Assembly: GCA_016720925.1 (NCBI GenBank)
Contig: JADKJR010000004.1
Location: forward strand, 248,001-312,000
DNA length: 64,000 bases
Direction: 5' to 3'
DNA from: Betaproteobacteria bacterium
GTDB lineage: Bacteria; Pseudomonadota; Gammaproteobacteria; Burkholderiales; Usitatibacteraceae
In this document: positions 44,721-53,184 of the stretch, in pieces
How the letters are laid out: each line of letters starts with the position of its first letter
Numbering within the stretch: position 1 is the stretch's first letter
The notes under the pieces: model-generated
Told to the model about the DNA's origin: nothing
The model's input: the letters and a program-made list of their open reading frames with translations, nothing else
The model's database searches: none
Made by a program: the position numbers and the translations under genes

Positions 44721-45287
44721 TCATTTCCGCCGCAGCAGGGATCGCTGCGCGGTCTCCAAGTAAGGGTATTGCAATTGGCTTTGCAAAAGGCGCTGTCTGA
44801 TCAAGGGGAAGGGCCGGTCGACGGATCCCTGATAGGCGACCGTGAAGTCCTTCAACGCTTTCACGGCGTCGTGAATGTCCTTGTCCGCCCGCACCGCGAA
44901 GGCATTGAAACCCACGCGCTGCATGTAGAACAACTGGTCTCGGAGCACGTCGCCGATGGCGCGCAATTCACCCGTGAATCCATAGCGCGTGCGCAGCAGT
45001 GTCGCGGTCGAATAGCCGCGGCCATCGGCGAATTTTGGAAAATTTATAGCGATGACGGCGAAGTGATTGATCGAATCGGCCAGCAACGACGCATCGTCGT
45101 GGCCGTCGAGCCATACACCGATTGGGCCGCTTTGCAGCGTGCCGCGTTGCGCAAGCCACACTTTCAACGGCACGATCACCTTGCCGGTGGGCAGGACGGC
45201 GGTTGCCGTGTCCTCGGCGGCGGGAATCAGCTTCCATTCGTCCGCTACAACCGCGCCATCGCGGATGATGTAAGTGATCTCAGACAT
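44721..45287 (-). CDS. DUF934 protein, sulfite-reductase associated
   Basis: 188 residues starting MSEITYIIRDGAVVADEW after a perfect GGAGG. Middle block: GVWLDGHDDASLL, FPKFADGRGYSTATLLRTRYGFTGELRAIGDVL. DUF934 genes almost always accompany the one-piece siroheme reductase of beta- and gammaproteobacteria, where the protein is thought to help assimilatory sulfate reduction; its activity is unknown. It overlaps the end of the reductase gene by 8 bases. No cysH gene follows, which is unusual. Confidence 0.9.
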   Translation of the reverse strand: MSEITYIIRDGAVVADEWKLIPAAEDTATAVLPTGKVIVPLKVWLAQRGTLQSGPIGVWLDGHDDASLLADSINHFAVIAINFPKFADGRGYSTATLLRTRYGFTGELRAIGDVLRDQLFYMQRVGFNAFAVRADKDIHDAVKALKDFTVAYQGSVDRPFPLIRQRLLQSQLQYPYLETAQRSLLRRK

Positions 45288-46980
45288 TGGTAACCTCCGC
45301 GACGTTATGTACTGCCTTCCGGTCGTAGACACGCGCCTTGAACGGCTCGATGCCGACGCGCTTGACTGTATCCAGGAAGAGCTCGTCCTCGTGCCGCAGG
45401 TCCACGTAGGTCGTGATCAGCTTTTCCACCACGTCGGCCATTTCATCTTGCGCGAACGAGGGGCCGATCACTTTGCCCAGCGCGGCATCCAGTCCCTGCG
45501 ATCCGCCGATGCTGACCTGGTAGAACTCCTCGCCGTGCTTGTCCACGCCAAGAATGCCAATGTGACCGACATGATGATGACCACAGGCGTTCATGCAGCC
45601 GGAAATATTGATCGCGATATCGCCGATGTCGAACAGGTAATCGAGATCACCGAGTTTTTCTTCCACGCGGCGTTGAATCGCTTCGGCGACGGGTATCGAT
45701 TTCGCGTTGGCCAGCGAACAGAAATCGCCACCCGGGCAGGAAATGATGTCGGTGAGTAGGCCGATATTCGGTGTCGCGAAGCCGATGGCTTTCGCACGTT
45801 GCCAGACAGTGAACAGTTCACCGATCTTCACATCGGCCAGGATGATGTTCTGTTCGTGCGAAACGCGGATTTCGCCATAGCTGAATTGGTCCGCCATATC
45901 CGCGACTGCATCGAGTTGCGCGTCGGTGGCGTCGCCTGGCGGAACGCCGGTCTTTTTCAGCGATAGCGTGACGGCGGCATAACCCGGCTGCTTATGGCCG
46001 AACACATTGCGGCTCACCCAGCGGGCAAAGGCCTTGCTCTCCAGTTGGTGTTTCTCGAATTCGGCGTTGATCGCGGATAGTTTTTCGTAGGCCGGATCGA
46101 CAAAGTGTTCAGAGACGCGATCAATCTCCGCCTGAGTAAGCGTGGAGGGGCCATCCTTCAGGTGCGCCCATTCGGCCTCAACTTCGGCACGGAACTTGTC
46201 AAGACCCATTTCCTTGACCAGGATCTTTATGCGCGCCTTGTACAGGTTATCGCGGCGCCCGAAACGGTTGTAAACGCGAAGGACTGCATCGAGGTACGTG
46301 AAAAGATGTTCCTTTGGCAGCGCCTCATACACGACGTGACCGAGGATAGGTGTGCGGCCCAGTCCGCCGCCAACGAGGATGTTGAACGCCACGTCGCCGG
46401 AAGCCGTCTTGACCGCATGAATGCCGATGTCGTGAAACAGCGTGCCGGTCCGGTCTTCCCGTGCACCGTTGACGGCCATCTTGAATTTGCGTGGCAAGTA
46501 AGCGAATTCGGGATGAAACGTGGACCACTGGCGAATCAGTTCCGCGTACGGACGCGGATCGATCAATTCATCATGAGCGATGCCGGCAAACTGGTCGGAG
46601 GTGGTATTGCGGATGCAGTTGCCGGAGGTCTGGATGGCGTGCATTTCCACGCTGGCCAGGTCAGCGAGGATATCGGGAACCTGTTCGAGCTTCGGCCAGT
46701 TGTACTGGATATTCTGGCGGGTGGTGAAATGGCCGTAGCCGCGATCGTACTTGCGGGCGATGTGCGCGAGCATCCGCACCTGTGTCGATGACAGCAATCC
46801 GTAGGGAATGGCGACCCTGAGCATCGGCGCATGTTTCTGGATGTAAAGGCCATTCTGCAAGCGCAGCGGGCGGAATTCTTCTTCCGACAATTGCCCGGCG
46901 AGATAGCGTTCGGTCTGTCCGCGGAATTGGGCAACCCGTTCGTCAACGATAGTCTGGTCGTACTGGTCGTAGCGGTGCAT
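45280..46980 (-). CDS. cysI: Nitrite/sulfite reductase, haemoprotein subunit (CysI-like)
   Basis: 566 residues, cytoplasmic, full length. Two ferredoxin-like half domains and the siroheme/4Fe-4S centre ligated by CPGGDFCSLA and CMNACGHHHVGHIG (C-x5-C ... C-x3-C). It reduces sulfite to sulfide (or nitrite to ammonia). The N-terminal block ARKYDRGYGHFTTRQNIQYN and SGNCIRNTT are typical siroheme-binding elements. It is the first gene of a minus-strand operon with the DUF934 gene. An AT-rich promoter region lies upstream. Confidence 0.93.
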   Translation of the reverse strand: MHRYDQYDQTIVDERVAQFRGQTERYLAGQLSEEEFRPLRLQNGLYIQKHAPMLRVAIPYGLLSSTQVRMLAHIARKYDRGYGHFTTRQNIQYNWPKLEQVPDILADLASVEMHAIQTSGNCIRNTTSDQFAGIAHDELIDPRPYAELIRQWSTFHPEFAYLPRKFKMAVNGAREDRTGTLFHDIGIHAVKTASGDVAFNILVGGGLGRTPILGHVVYEALPKEHLFTYLDAVLRVYNRFGRRDNLYKARIKILVKEMGLDKFRAEVEAEWAHLKDGPSTLTQAEIDRVSEHFVDPAYEKLSAINAEFEKHQLESKAFARWVSRNVFGHKQPGYAAVTLSLKKTGVPPGDATDAQLDAVADMADQFSYGEIRVSHEQNIILADVKIGELFTVWQRAKAIGFATPNIGLLTDIISCPGGDFCSLANAKSIPVAEAIQRRVEEKLGDLDYLFDIGDIAINISGCMNACGHHHVGHIGILGVDKHGEEFYQVSIGGSQGLDAALGKVIGPSFAQDEMADVVEKLITTYVDLRHEDELFLDTVKRVGIEPFKARVYDRKAVHNVAEVTNV

Positions 46981-47073
46981 GATTGTTGTGCGCGGGTGGT
47001 TGGTGCCTGACTCTGGCCAGATCCACGCTCACGCTTCCATAAGTTGATGAAACAGAATCGTAGCGGTCGAGAG

Positions 47074-47101
47074 TTATATCAAGAAAGACTTTATTGGTAA
47101 T
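47074..47101 (-). promoter_or_regulatory. Putative sigma-70 promoter of the sulfite reductase operon
   Basis: On the minus strand TTACCA and TATAAC are 16 bases apart, in an unusually AT-rich tract (47070-47120) with an alternating AT run. The transcription start would be about 87 bases before the ATG at 46980. CysB-type control is possible but no site was verified. Confidence 0.4.
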
Positions 47102-47253
47102 ATATATATTAAGTAGGCATATAGACAAAGGTGCCGTGATTCTCGATCGAAAGTGCTGCCGTGATCGCGGTATCCCGAATTCGTGCGCCGCAGCATCGGA
47201 TTTCGCGGTTTGCGGCTATCATTTGGTTTCTACAAACAAACAAGGGGGCTCAC

Positions 47254-48507
47254 ATGGCAATGGTTGATCGAATCAAGAACATCCTTATCACCCCGAAGGC
47301 CGAGTGGCCGGTCATCGCCGGTGAATCCACATCCAATGCCGATGTGGTGAAGGGCTACATCCTGCCGTTGGCGGCAATCCCGGCGGTTGCAAGCTTCGTT
47401 GGCGGGTCGCTGATCGGTCACAGCATTCCGTTCCTCGGTGGCACCTACCGGGTCCCGGTCATCGCGGGTATCGGCCTCGCGATATTCAGTTTCGTGATGG
47501 CCATCGTGGGTGTTTATGTCCTGTCGTTCATTGTCAATGCCCTGGCGCCAACCTTCAATGCGGAAAAGAGCGATACGCAGGCATTCAGGCTCGTGGCGTA
47601 TTCGTCGACGGCCGGCTGGCTGGGCGGCATTTTTCAGATGATTCCGGGTTTGGGCTTACTGGGTGTCCTGGCATCGATATACGGTGTGTTTCTGCTGTAT
47701 CTCGGACTGCCGCGCCTGATGAAATGCCCGGAAGAAAAGGCAATTGCCTACACGGCCGTGATCGTGGTGGTGGCCATCGTCGTGTTCGTGGTCATCGGCG
47801 CCATCAGCGCGGTAATTGGCGGCATCGGCGGTGCGGCGTCGGGTGCATTTGGTGGCCTTGGCGGGCGGACACAAAGCTCTTCCAATGTCACCTTCGACAA
47901 AGACAGCCCGATGGGGAAACTCGAATCCTTCGGCAAGAACATGGAAGCCGCCGGCAAGAAGATGGAGGCCGCGCAGAAGAGCGGCAACCAGGAAGAAGCC
48001 ATGAAAGCCGCGATGGCCGGCCTGGGCACGGCGCTGGGCGGCGGAAAGGCTGTCGACCCCATCGGCATTGATCAACTGAAACCGTTTGTGCCCGAGACCT
48101 TCGCCGGTCTCGGCAAGAAATCCAGCCGCGCCGAAAAAACCGGCGCGATGGGGCTAATGGTGTCGAAAGCCGAAGCGCGATATGCCGACGACGCCAACAA
48201 GAGCGTCGAGCTGGATATTTCCGACACCGGCGGGGCCAGCGGCTGGGTGGCACTGGCCAGCTGGGCCGGTGTGCAAGGGGAAAAGGAAGATCAGTACGGC
48301 ACGGAAAAAACCACAAAGGTCAACGGCCGCATGGTGCATGAGCGCTCGGGTAAGGACGGCAGTTCGGAATACAGCGTCGTGCTGGGCGAGCGTTTCGTGG
48401 TCAGCGCGAAGGCGCACGGCGTGGATCTGAATTCGCTGAAGGCGGCAGTTTCCTCACTTGATCTGGGCAAGTTGGAATCGATGAAGGATGTCGGCGTACA
48501 GAAGTAA
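47254..48507 (+). CDS. Yip1-family membrane protein with a soluble C-terminal domain
   Basis: 417 residues. The N-terminal 190 residues form a Yip1-like bundle of about five helices starting MVDRIKNILITPKAEWPVIA, a typical Yip1 family opening. A Gly-rich segment and a cytoplasmic or periplasmic tail of about 200 residues follow, containing an amphipathic Lys/Gln stretch (GKNMEAAGKKMEAAQKSG) and a beta-rich end. ATG 47254 has AAGGGGG upstream; the frame from 47161 is rejected. Function unknown. It is divergent from the sulfite reductase operon. Confidence 0.75.
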   Translation: MAMVDRIKNILITPKAEWPVIAGESTSNADVVKGYILPLAAIPAVASFVGGSLIGHSIPFLGGTYRVPVIAGIGLAIFSFVMAIVGVYVLSFIVNALAPTFNAEKSDTQAFRLVAYSSTAGWLGGIFQMIPGLGLLGVLASIYGVFLLYLGLPRLMKCPEEKAIAYTAVIVVVAIVVFVVIGAISAVIGGIGGAASGAFGGLGGRTQSSSNVTFDKDSPMGKLESFGKNMEAAGKKMEAAQKSGNQEEAMKAAMAGLGTALGGGKAVDPIGIDQLKPFVPETFAGLGKKSSRAEKTGAMGLMVSKAEARYADDANKSVELDISDTGGASGWVALASWAGVQGEKEDQYGTEKTTKVNGRMVHERSGKDGSSEYSVVLGERFVVSAKAHGVDLNSLKAAVSSLDLGKLESMKDVGVQK

Positions 48508-48540
48508 GGATTGAGCGGTAATGCCGTTCTCCTGCAGCGC

Positions 48541-49803
48541 TCACGGTCCGAACCGGCGCGTCGCGTAAATCCCCAATCCCGTTGCCACGCTGGAAAATCG
48601 GTCTCCTGCCACTTGTTTCGCATTCGGGAATAATCCCGCAATGCGATCGGTGAGAAATCGAAGGCCTGTTGAGCCACCGGTGAAATACAGCGCGTTTATT
48701 TGCGCGGCGTGCAAGCCCGCCTGCTGCAATGTCTCCCGCGCCGCCTGCACAATCCGCATGACTTTATGATCGAGTGCCTCGGCCTGTTGGGCATCGCTGA
48801 ATGACACTTTGAAGCCGGCTTCCAGCACAGCGAGATCAATCACCGCTTGACCCTGAATCGCAACGTCGATTTTCGCCCGTTCCGCGAGCGCGGCGAATTG
48901 ATGTCCGAGATGTTGGGTCACCACCGACATCAGTCGCTGATAGCAAGCCGGATCGGCATACATGCTGATCATCTCGCGCAGTTCGATGACGCGATTGTGC
49001 CCATACACCGTATTGATGAGATGCCAAGTGGCGAGGTCAAAATACACCTTGCCGGGCACGCGCCGACCGTTCGGACCGGATGAACCATAGCCCAGCACCG
49101 GCATGATTGCGGCAAGATTCACGGACTGGTCGAAATCTGTTCCGGCGACATGAATACCGTGATTGGCGAGGATGTCCTCTTGGCGAGCCACGCGCGTGCG
49201 ACGTGTTGGTCCGACACGCACCAGCGAGAAATCCGATGTGCCGCCGCCGATATCGGCGACCAGTACAACTTGCTCGCGATCAATGCTCGATTCATAGTCC
49301 AGCGCCGCGGCAATGGGCTCAAATTGAAACGCCACCTCGGTAAATCCTGCCGCGTGCGCCGCCGCCTCGAGCGAGGCTTGCGCCTTGCCGTCGCGTTCCT
49401 TGTCACCGTCGACAAACCAAACTGGCCGGCCGATGACGATGCGCTGAAGTGGGGCGCCATGTTGCAATTCGGCGACGCGCTTCAGGTGCTTCAGATAGCC
49501 GATCACCACATCGAGATATTTGATACTGATGCCATGACCGATCTCGGTGGATTGTTCCATCAGGTCCGAACCGAGAATGCTCTTGATCGAACGCATCAGC
49601 CGCCCGTCGAAGCCATCCACGTAAGCTGCGACGGCCACGCGTCCAAAGCAGCGCGTTTCGTCTTCCGCGTTGTAGAACACCGCAGTGGGCATCGTGCGAA
49701 AGCCGGGCTCCAGTTCAACAAGTCGCATGCCGGTTTCCGTGGGAATGGTGATTGCGGAATTGGATGTGCCGAAGTCAATGGCGCAGTAATCTGGAATGTG
49801 CAT
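48541..49803 (-). CDS. Hsp70-family (YegD-like) ATPase
   Basis: 420 residues. Actin-like ATPase fold: phosphate-1 loop AIDFGTSNSAI, phosphate-2 VLVADIGGGTSDFSLV, adenosine loop LYFTGGSTGLRFL. It lacks the substrate-binding domain of DnaK, as in YegD-type proteins, and has no adjacent DnaJ or GrpE. Role unknown. ATG 49803 is preferred over 49893 because the family begins right at the IDFGTSN block. Confidence 0.88.
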   Translation of the reverse strand: MHIPDYCAIDFGTSNSAITIPTETGMRLVELEPGFRTMPTAVFYNAEDETRCFGRVAVAAYVDGFDGRLMRSIKSILGSDLMEQSTEIGHGISIKYLDVVIGYLKHLKRVAELQHGAPLQRIVIGRPVWFVDGDKERDGKAQASLEAAAHAAGFTEVAFQFEPIAAALDYESSIDREQVVLVADIGGGTSDFSLVRVGPTRRTRVARQEDILANHGIHVAGTDFDQSVNLAAIMPVLGYGSSGPNGRRVPGKVYFDLATWHLINTVYGHNRVIELREMISMYADPACYQRLMSVVTQHLGHQFAALAERAKIDVAIQGQAVIDLAVLEAGFKVSFSDAQQAEALDHKVMRIVQAARETLQQAGLHAAQINALYFTGGSTGLRFLTDRIAGLFPNAKQVAGDRFSSVATGLGIYATRRFGP

Positions 49804-49885
49804 GAATCGAGATCGGATACGGCGAGAGGGACGCGGATTATAGCGGGGGGCGATTGCGCGAAGGGCAATATCTCTGCAAAATACG

Positions 49886-49951
49886 AAACTCAAGCACTGG
49901 CGCGGCTTTCCAGCAAAAAAAGCCCGGAAATCCGCGCCAGTGCTAGAGTTT
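49886..49951. repeat. 66-bp imperfect palindromic repeat, copy 3 (best conserved)
   Basis: AAACTCAAGCACTGGCGCGG on the left and its near-perfect complement, CCGCGCCAGTGCTAGAGTTT, on the right, 18 of 20 positions pairing, around GCAAAAAAAGCCC. It lies between the Hsp70-like and WYL genes. The rest of 49804-50066 holds nothing else I can recognise. Confidence 0.88.
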
Positions 49952-50066
49952 TAACCTCGGTCATGGCGCATTGACACCTTGCGCGGCCATCTCCGCAAAA
50001 AGACTCTGGCTGCCGTGGTTGATGATTTTCAACGTCAGGAATGCCGATTCGGGCGCGGGAGATCGG

Positions 50067-50753
50067 TCAGCTTTCTACCCCCCCAATCTGCCGCAGAAAG
50101 TCCGCAATTGTCTTGCCGGACTCATCGCGGAAGGTCTTGTCGCGGACGGCAAGCGTGCGCATGCGGTCGAGCCTGAACATGCGGAAAGCTTGCCGCAGCT
50201 CGCACCATGCGGCCAGCGTCCAACGTTCACCCCAGAAGTGCAATGCAACCGGGCGCAGTTCGCGTTGCGATTCGCGTTTGTCCTCCGTCACGTAATCGAT
50301 ATGTACAAACTGCCTTGCTTTGATAGCCTGCCGCAACGCTTCAAATCGACTTGCCACCTCGCGGTCAATGTGAAAATCCGGAACGTACACCTGCGTTGTC
50401 TCAAGCGCGGCGCGGCGATTATCCGGCAGCACCGCGGCGATTTTTTCCATCGCGCGTTCGGCACTTTTGGCGAGTGCCTTGCCGCCATAGGCGCTCGCCA
50501 TCCGTGCGCCGATCAGCAGCGCTTCAACTTCGTCATAGTCGAACATGAGCGGGGGCAGGTCAAAGCCTTTTTTCAGCGCATAGCCGACACCGGCTTCGCC
50601 CAAAATCGGCACACCGGAGAGCGACAGATCCTGTACATCGCGATAGATGGTTCGATCGGAAACACCGAGACGCTCGGCGAGATAGCGGGCGGTGGTGAGC
50701 CGCCGTCCGCGAAGTATCTGGACGATTTCAAAGAGGCGATCCGCCCGGCGCAT
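50067..50753 (-). CDS. WYL-domain transcriptional regulator (HTH_11)
   Basis: 228 residues. N-terminal winged helix (LFEIVQILRGRRLTTARYLAERLGVSDRTIYRDV) of the DeoR/HTH_11 type, a middle helical linker and a WYL domain (residues about 135-215, with FVHIDYVTEDKRE and the RPVALHFWGERWTLAAWCEL core). WYL regulators bind small nucleic-acid-like ligands and control stress or defence genes. The neighbours (Cdd1-like and two VOC genes) lie upstream on the same strand and may be its targets. Confidence 0.9.
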   Translation of the reverse strand: MRRADRLFEIVQILRGRRLTTARYLAERLGVSDRTIYRDVQDLSLSGVPILGEAGVGYALKKGFDLPPLMFDYDEVEALLIGARMASAYGGKALAKSAERAMEKIAAVLPDNRRAALETTQVYVPDFHIDREVASRFEALRQAIKARQFVHIDYVTEDKRESQRELRPVALHFWGERWTLAAWCELRQAFRMFRLDRMRTLAVRDKTFRDESGKTIADFLRQIGGVES

Positions 50754-51062
50754 CTAGCCTTTGCCTCGCGCGGCATCACTGGAGAGATCTTTCCAGTTCC
50801 ACCATTTCAACTTTTCCGGGTCGTGTTTGGCGTTTGAGGCGTAATACACCGCGCAGCGAAATGTGTAGAGCACGCACGGATCCTGCCGCTCTCCGGTGAG
50901 TTCGCAAAGCTTCTTGTATAGCGCCTCCGGGCTACGGCCTTTCAACTGCGCCACGCGCGTGATGCCCATGCTGATCAGGTCCTCCGCAATGCTGGGGCCG
51001 ACGCTGGGGATTTCTTCCAGCTCGGATTTGGCGCCCTTGGCGCGCAACACGGACTTAGCCAC
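50754..51062 (-). CDS. Cdd1-like helix-hairpin-helix protein
   Basis: 102 residues from GTG 51062. The HhH motif is ELEEIPSVGPSIAEDLISMGI, followed by QLKGRSPEALYKKLCELTG and RCAVYYASN, and ends in a basic tail. This is the 'pathogenicity locus (Cdd1)' domain family, a small DNA- or nucleic-acid-binding module of unknown role. The longer open frame to 51323 is antisense shadow of the VOC gene. Overlaps both neighbours by a few bases, so the WYL regulator is probably co-transcribed. Confidence 0.82.
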   Translation of the reverse strand: MAKSVLRAKGAKSELEEIPSVGPSIAEDLISMGITRVAQLKGRSPEALYKKLCELTGERQDPCVLYTFRCAVYYASNAKHDPEKLKWWNWKDLSSDAARGKG

Positions 51063-51420
51063 CGTGGCCGGCCTTGAAATGCGGATTCTCGATGAGTCCG
51101 ACGACGTTGCCGAAAGGGTCGCATACCGAGGCCACGCGAATACCGTCGCCCACATCCTTGATCTCCTCGTTGGGTTTGGCGCCGAGCGCGACGAGACGCG
51201 CGTACTCGGCATCAATATTGGGAGTGCCCCAGTACGTGGCGACACCCGCATTTCCGTCTGGTGCGTCAGGCAACAGTCCCAGCTCGTAGCCGCCGATATT
51301 GAAGCCAACATAAAATGGCTCATTGAAATACGGTGGATGGCCAGCCACCTGCGTGTACCACACGATGGCTTTGGCGAGGTCGTTGACGTGATAAATAACG
51401 GTGCGCAGCCCCTGGAACAT
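51055..51420 (-). CDS. VOC-family (glyoxalase/bleomycin-resistance fold) protein
   Basis: 121 residues. Starts MFQGLRTVIYHVNDLAKAIVWYTQV, then GGYELGLLPD and a metal-binding Glu near GLIENPHF. The typical beta-alpha-beta-beta-beta modules are visible. Substrate unknown. It is upstream of and overlapping the Cdd1-like gene, and 24 bases downstream of a second, distantly related VOC gene. Confidence 0.88.
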   Translation of the reverse strand: MFQGLRTVIYHVNDLAKAIVWYTQVAGHPPYFNEPFYVGFNIGGYELGLLPDAPDGNAGVATYWGTPNIDAEYARLVALGAKPNEEIKDVGDGIRVASVCDPFGNVVGLIENPHFKAGHGG

Positions 51421-51444
51421 GGCGTTCTCCCAATGTTGTGGCGA

Positions 51445-51828
51445 CTATCCTAACGCATGCAGCCCGACGCGGTTGCCTTCGGTATCGCCGATATGCGCGA
51501 AGTAACCCATGCCGGGCGGTAACGCGGTCTTGCTGGTGAGAATGGTACCGCCCGCCTGTGCAACGCGGCCCAGCACGCGGTCGATCGAAGGCGCGCAATT
51601 CAAGTAGACGACGACACCGTCCGCGTGCGGACGATAGCGCGGATCATGTATGACACAACCTGCCGTGCCGTCCACGCTGGCGGGAAATATCGCCATGTTG
51701 GTTGCGTCGGCGCCAAATTTTTCGACCTTCAATTGCGTATCAAGGATGGCGTCGTAAAAGCCGACCGCGCGCTTGAAATCGACCGAGGGCAATTCAAACC
51801 AGTTGATGGCGTGCTGGGTATTTTCCAT
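51445..51828 (-). CDS. VOC-family protein (second, distinct)
   Basis: 127 residues, MENTQHAINWFELPSVDFKRAVGFYDAILDTQL followed by MAIFPASVDGTAGCVIHD, VYLNCAPSIDRVL and GNRVGLHA. Such proteins occur in operons with WYL or YafY regulators. It differs clearly from the neighbour and is not a recent duplicate. Substrate unknown. Confidence 0.87.
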   Translation of the reverse strand: MENTQHAINWFELPSVDFKRAVGFYDAILDTQLKVEKFGADATNMAIFPASVDGTAGCVIHDPRYRPHADGVVVYLNCAPSIDRVLGRVAQAGGTILTSKTALPPGMGYFAHIGDTEGNRVGLHALG

Positions 51829-51946
51829 TCGGGGCTCCGTTTAGAGGGCTGTGCAGGTGCACGAATGGAATCGTAAATGAGGGCTACTGACAGCGTAGTG
51901 TCAGCAGGTGTCAGTCAGGCGCGCGTCTCGCCAGTGTCATGAGGGA

Positions 51947-52837
51947 CTATTTCTTCCAGTCCGGATGCGACTCGCGCAATTCCTGCTGTTGCTCGATCAG
52001 CGCCTGGTAGAACGCCATGCGCGGGGCATGGATTTTTTTCTGCTCGACGGCCTTGATCACCGCGCAACCCGGTTCGGTCAAATGCAGGCAATTGTTGAAT
52101 TTGCATGTGCCGATATAGGGCCGGAATTCCGGCATGGCGAAGGCGATGTCATCGTCGTTCAGATGAAACAGGCCGAAGGATTGGAGCCCCGGCGAATCCA
52201 TGATGCTTGAGTCTTCATCGAGGTGATATAGCCGCGTATAGGTCGTGGTGTGTTTCCCGGAATCGAGTGCTTCGGAGAAATCCGCTTCCTTGGCAACGTC
52301 GCGCATCACCAGATTGTTCACGGTCCGCGATTTGCCCATACCGGATTGGCCAACCAGCAGCGTGGTTTTCCCCTGTAGATACGCACGCAGCGGCTCGATA
52401 TCGAATTTGGCTGACATCGGCAATACGTCGTAGCCGATTTCTTCGAGGTGGGCCAGACTTTTCTTTGCCTGTTCGAACTCGGGCAGGTCTTTCTTGTTCA
52501 GCATGATGAGTGGCGCGATTTGCGCGGCATCGCACGCGACCAGGCACATATACAGAAACGTTTCGCTGAATGTGGGTCTTGGCGCGACGATAACAATCGC
52601 CTGGTCGATGTTGGCGGCAAGCGTCTTCTGGCGCCACGCATCGGTGCGAAACAGCACGTTGCGGCGCGGATGGATTTCGTCGATGCGCGCATGACCGGGA
52701 CTGGTGATGCTGACTTCCACCTCATCACCGCAGGCCACGTCCTGTTTCTTGCCTTTGCGGACACAGACGAGCGGCGTGCGGTCTTCCAGTTCGGCGAGAT
52801 ATTCGCGACCGAAATCGCCGGTGACCAGTGCCTTCAT
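51947..52837 (-). CDS. rsgA: Ribosome small-subunit-dependent GTPase A
   Basis: 296 residues. An OB fold (about 1-70), a circularly permuted GTPase domain with motifs in the order NKKDLP (G4), then GQSGMGKS (G1), DSPGL (G3), and a zinc-knuckle tail with CKFNNCLHLTEPGC. It helps mature the 30S subunit. The residue after GKS is Arg where Ser/Thr is usual, a minor oddity. The start codon overlaps the stop of phhB (ATGA), the expected betaproteobacterial neighbour. Confidence 0.95.
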   Translation of the reverse strand: MKALVTGDFGREYLAELEDRTPLVCVRKGKKQDVACGDEVEVSITSPGHARIDEIHPRRNVLFRTDAWRQKTLAANIDQAIVIVAPRPTFSETFLYMCLVACDAAQIAPLIMLNKKDLPEFEQAKKSLAHLEEIGYDVLPMSAKFDIEPLRAYLQGKTTLLVGQSGMGKSRTVNNLVMRDVAKEADFSEALDSGKHTTTYTRLYHLDEDSSIMDSPGLQSFGLFHLNDDDIAFAMPEFRPYIGTCKFNNCLHLTEPGCAVIKAVEQKKIHAPRMAFYQALIEQQQELRESHPDWKK

Positions 52838-53160
52838 CAGGCGCCAAACAGCGCGTCGAGCTTGGCTGCGCAGATGAAATCATTAAGGGTGACGCCGCCG
52901 GCATCGTGGGTGGAATAGGACACGACGCATTTGTTGTAGTGCACCGACAAGTCGGGGTGGTGATCTTCGCGATGCGAGACCCATGCGGACGCGTTCACGA
53001 AGGCGATGGTCTCGTGGTAATTCTTGAACACAAACGTCTTGCGGATTGCATTGCCGGCATGCGTCCAATCGGGAAGCATGGCGAGGTGAGTGATGAGAGA
53101 TTCTTCCGATAAAGTCTTCGCCTGGCCGCCGGGAATGCATTTCATTTGGGATAGTGTCAT
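52837..53160 (-). CDS. phhB: Pterin-4a-carbinolamine dehydratase
   Basis: 107 residues. Signature block WVSHREDHHPDLSVHYNKC, with the catalytic histidines, and a C-terminal NDFICAAKLDALF. It recycles tetrahydrobiopterin cofactor after phenylalanine hydroxylation. ATG 53160 is preferred because AGGA lies five bases upstream; ATG 53178 would add six residues. It is between rsgA and the M48 protease gene. Confidence 0.93.
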   Translation of the reverse strand: MTLSQMKCIPGGQAKTLSEESLITHLAMLPDWTHAGNAIRKTFVFKNYHETIAFVNASAWVSHREDHHPDLSVHYNKCVVSYSTHDAGGVTLNDFICAAKLDALFGA

Positions 53161-53184
53161 GGGTGTCCTGTTTGTCATCAGCCA

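Noticed and set aside
46105..46791. Plus-strand 228-residue frame opposite cysI
   Set aside because: It is fully antisense to a conserved enzyme; a codon-bias shadow.
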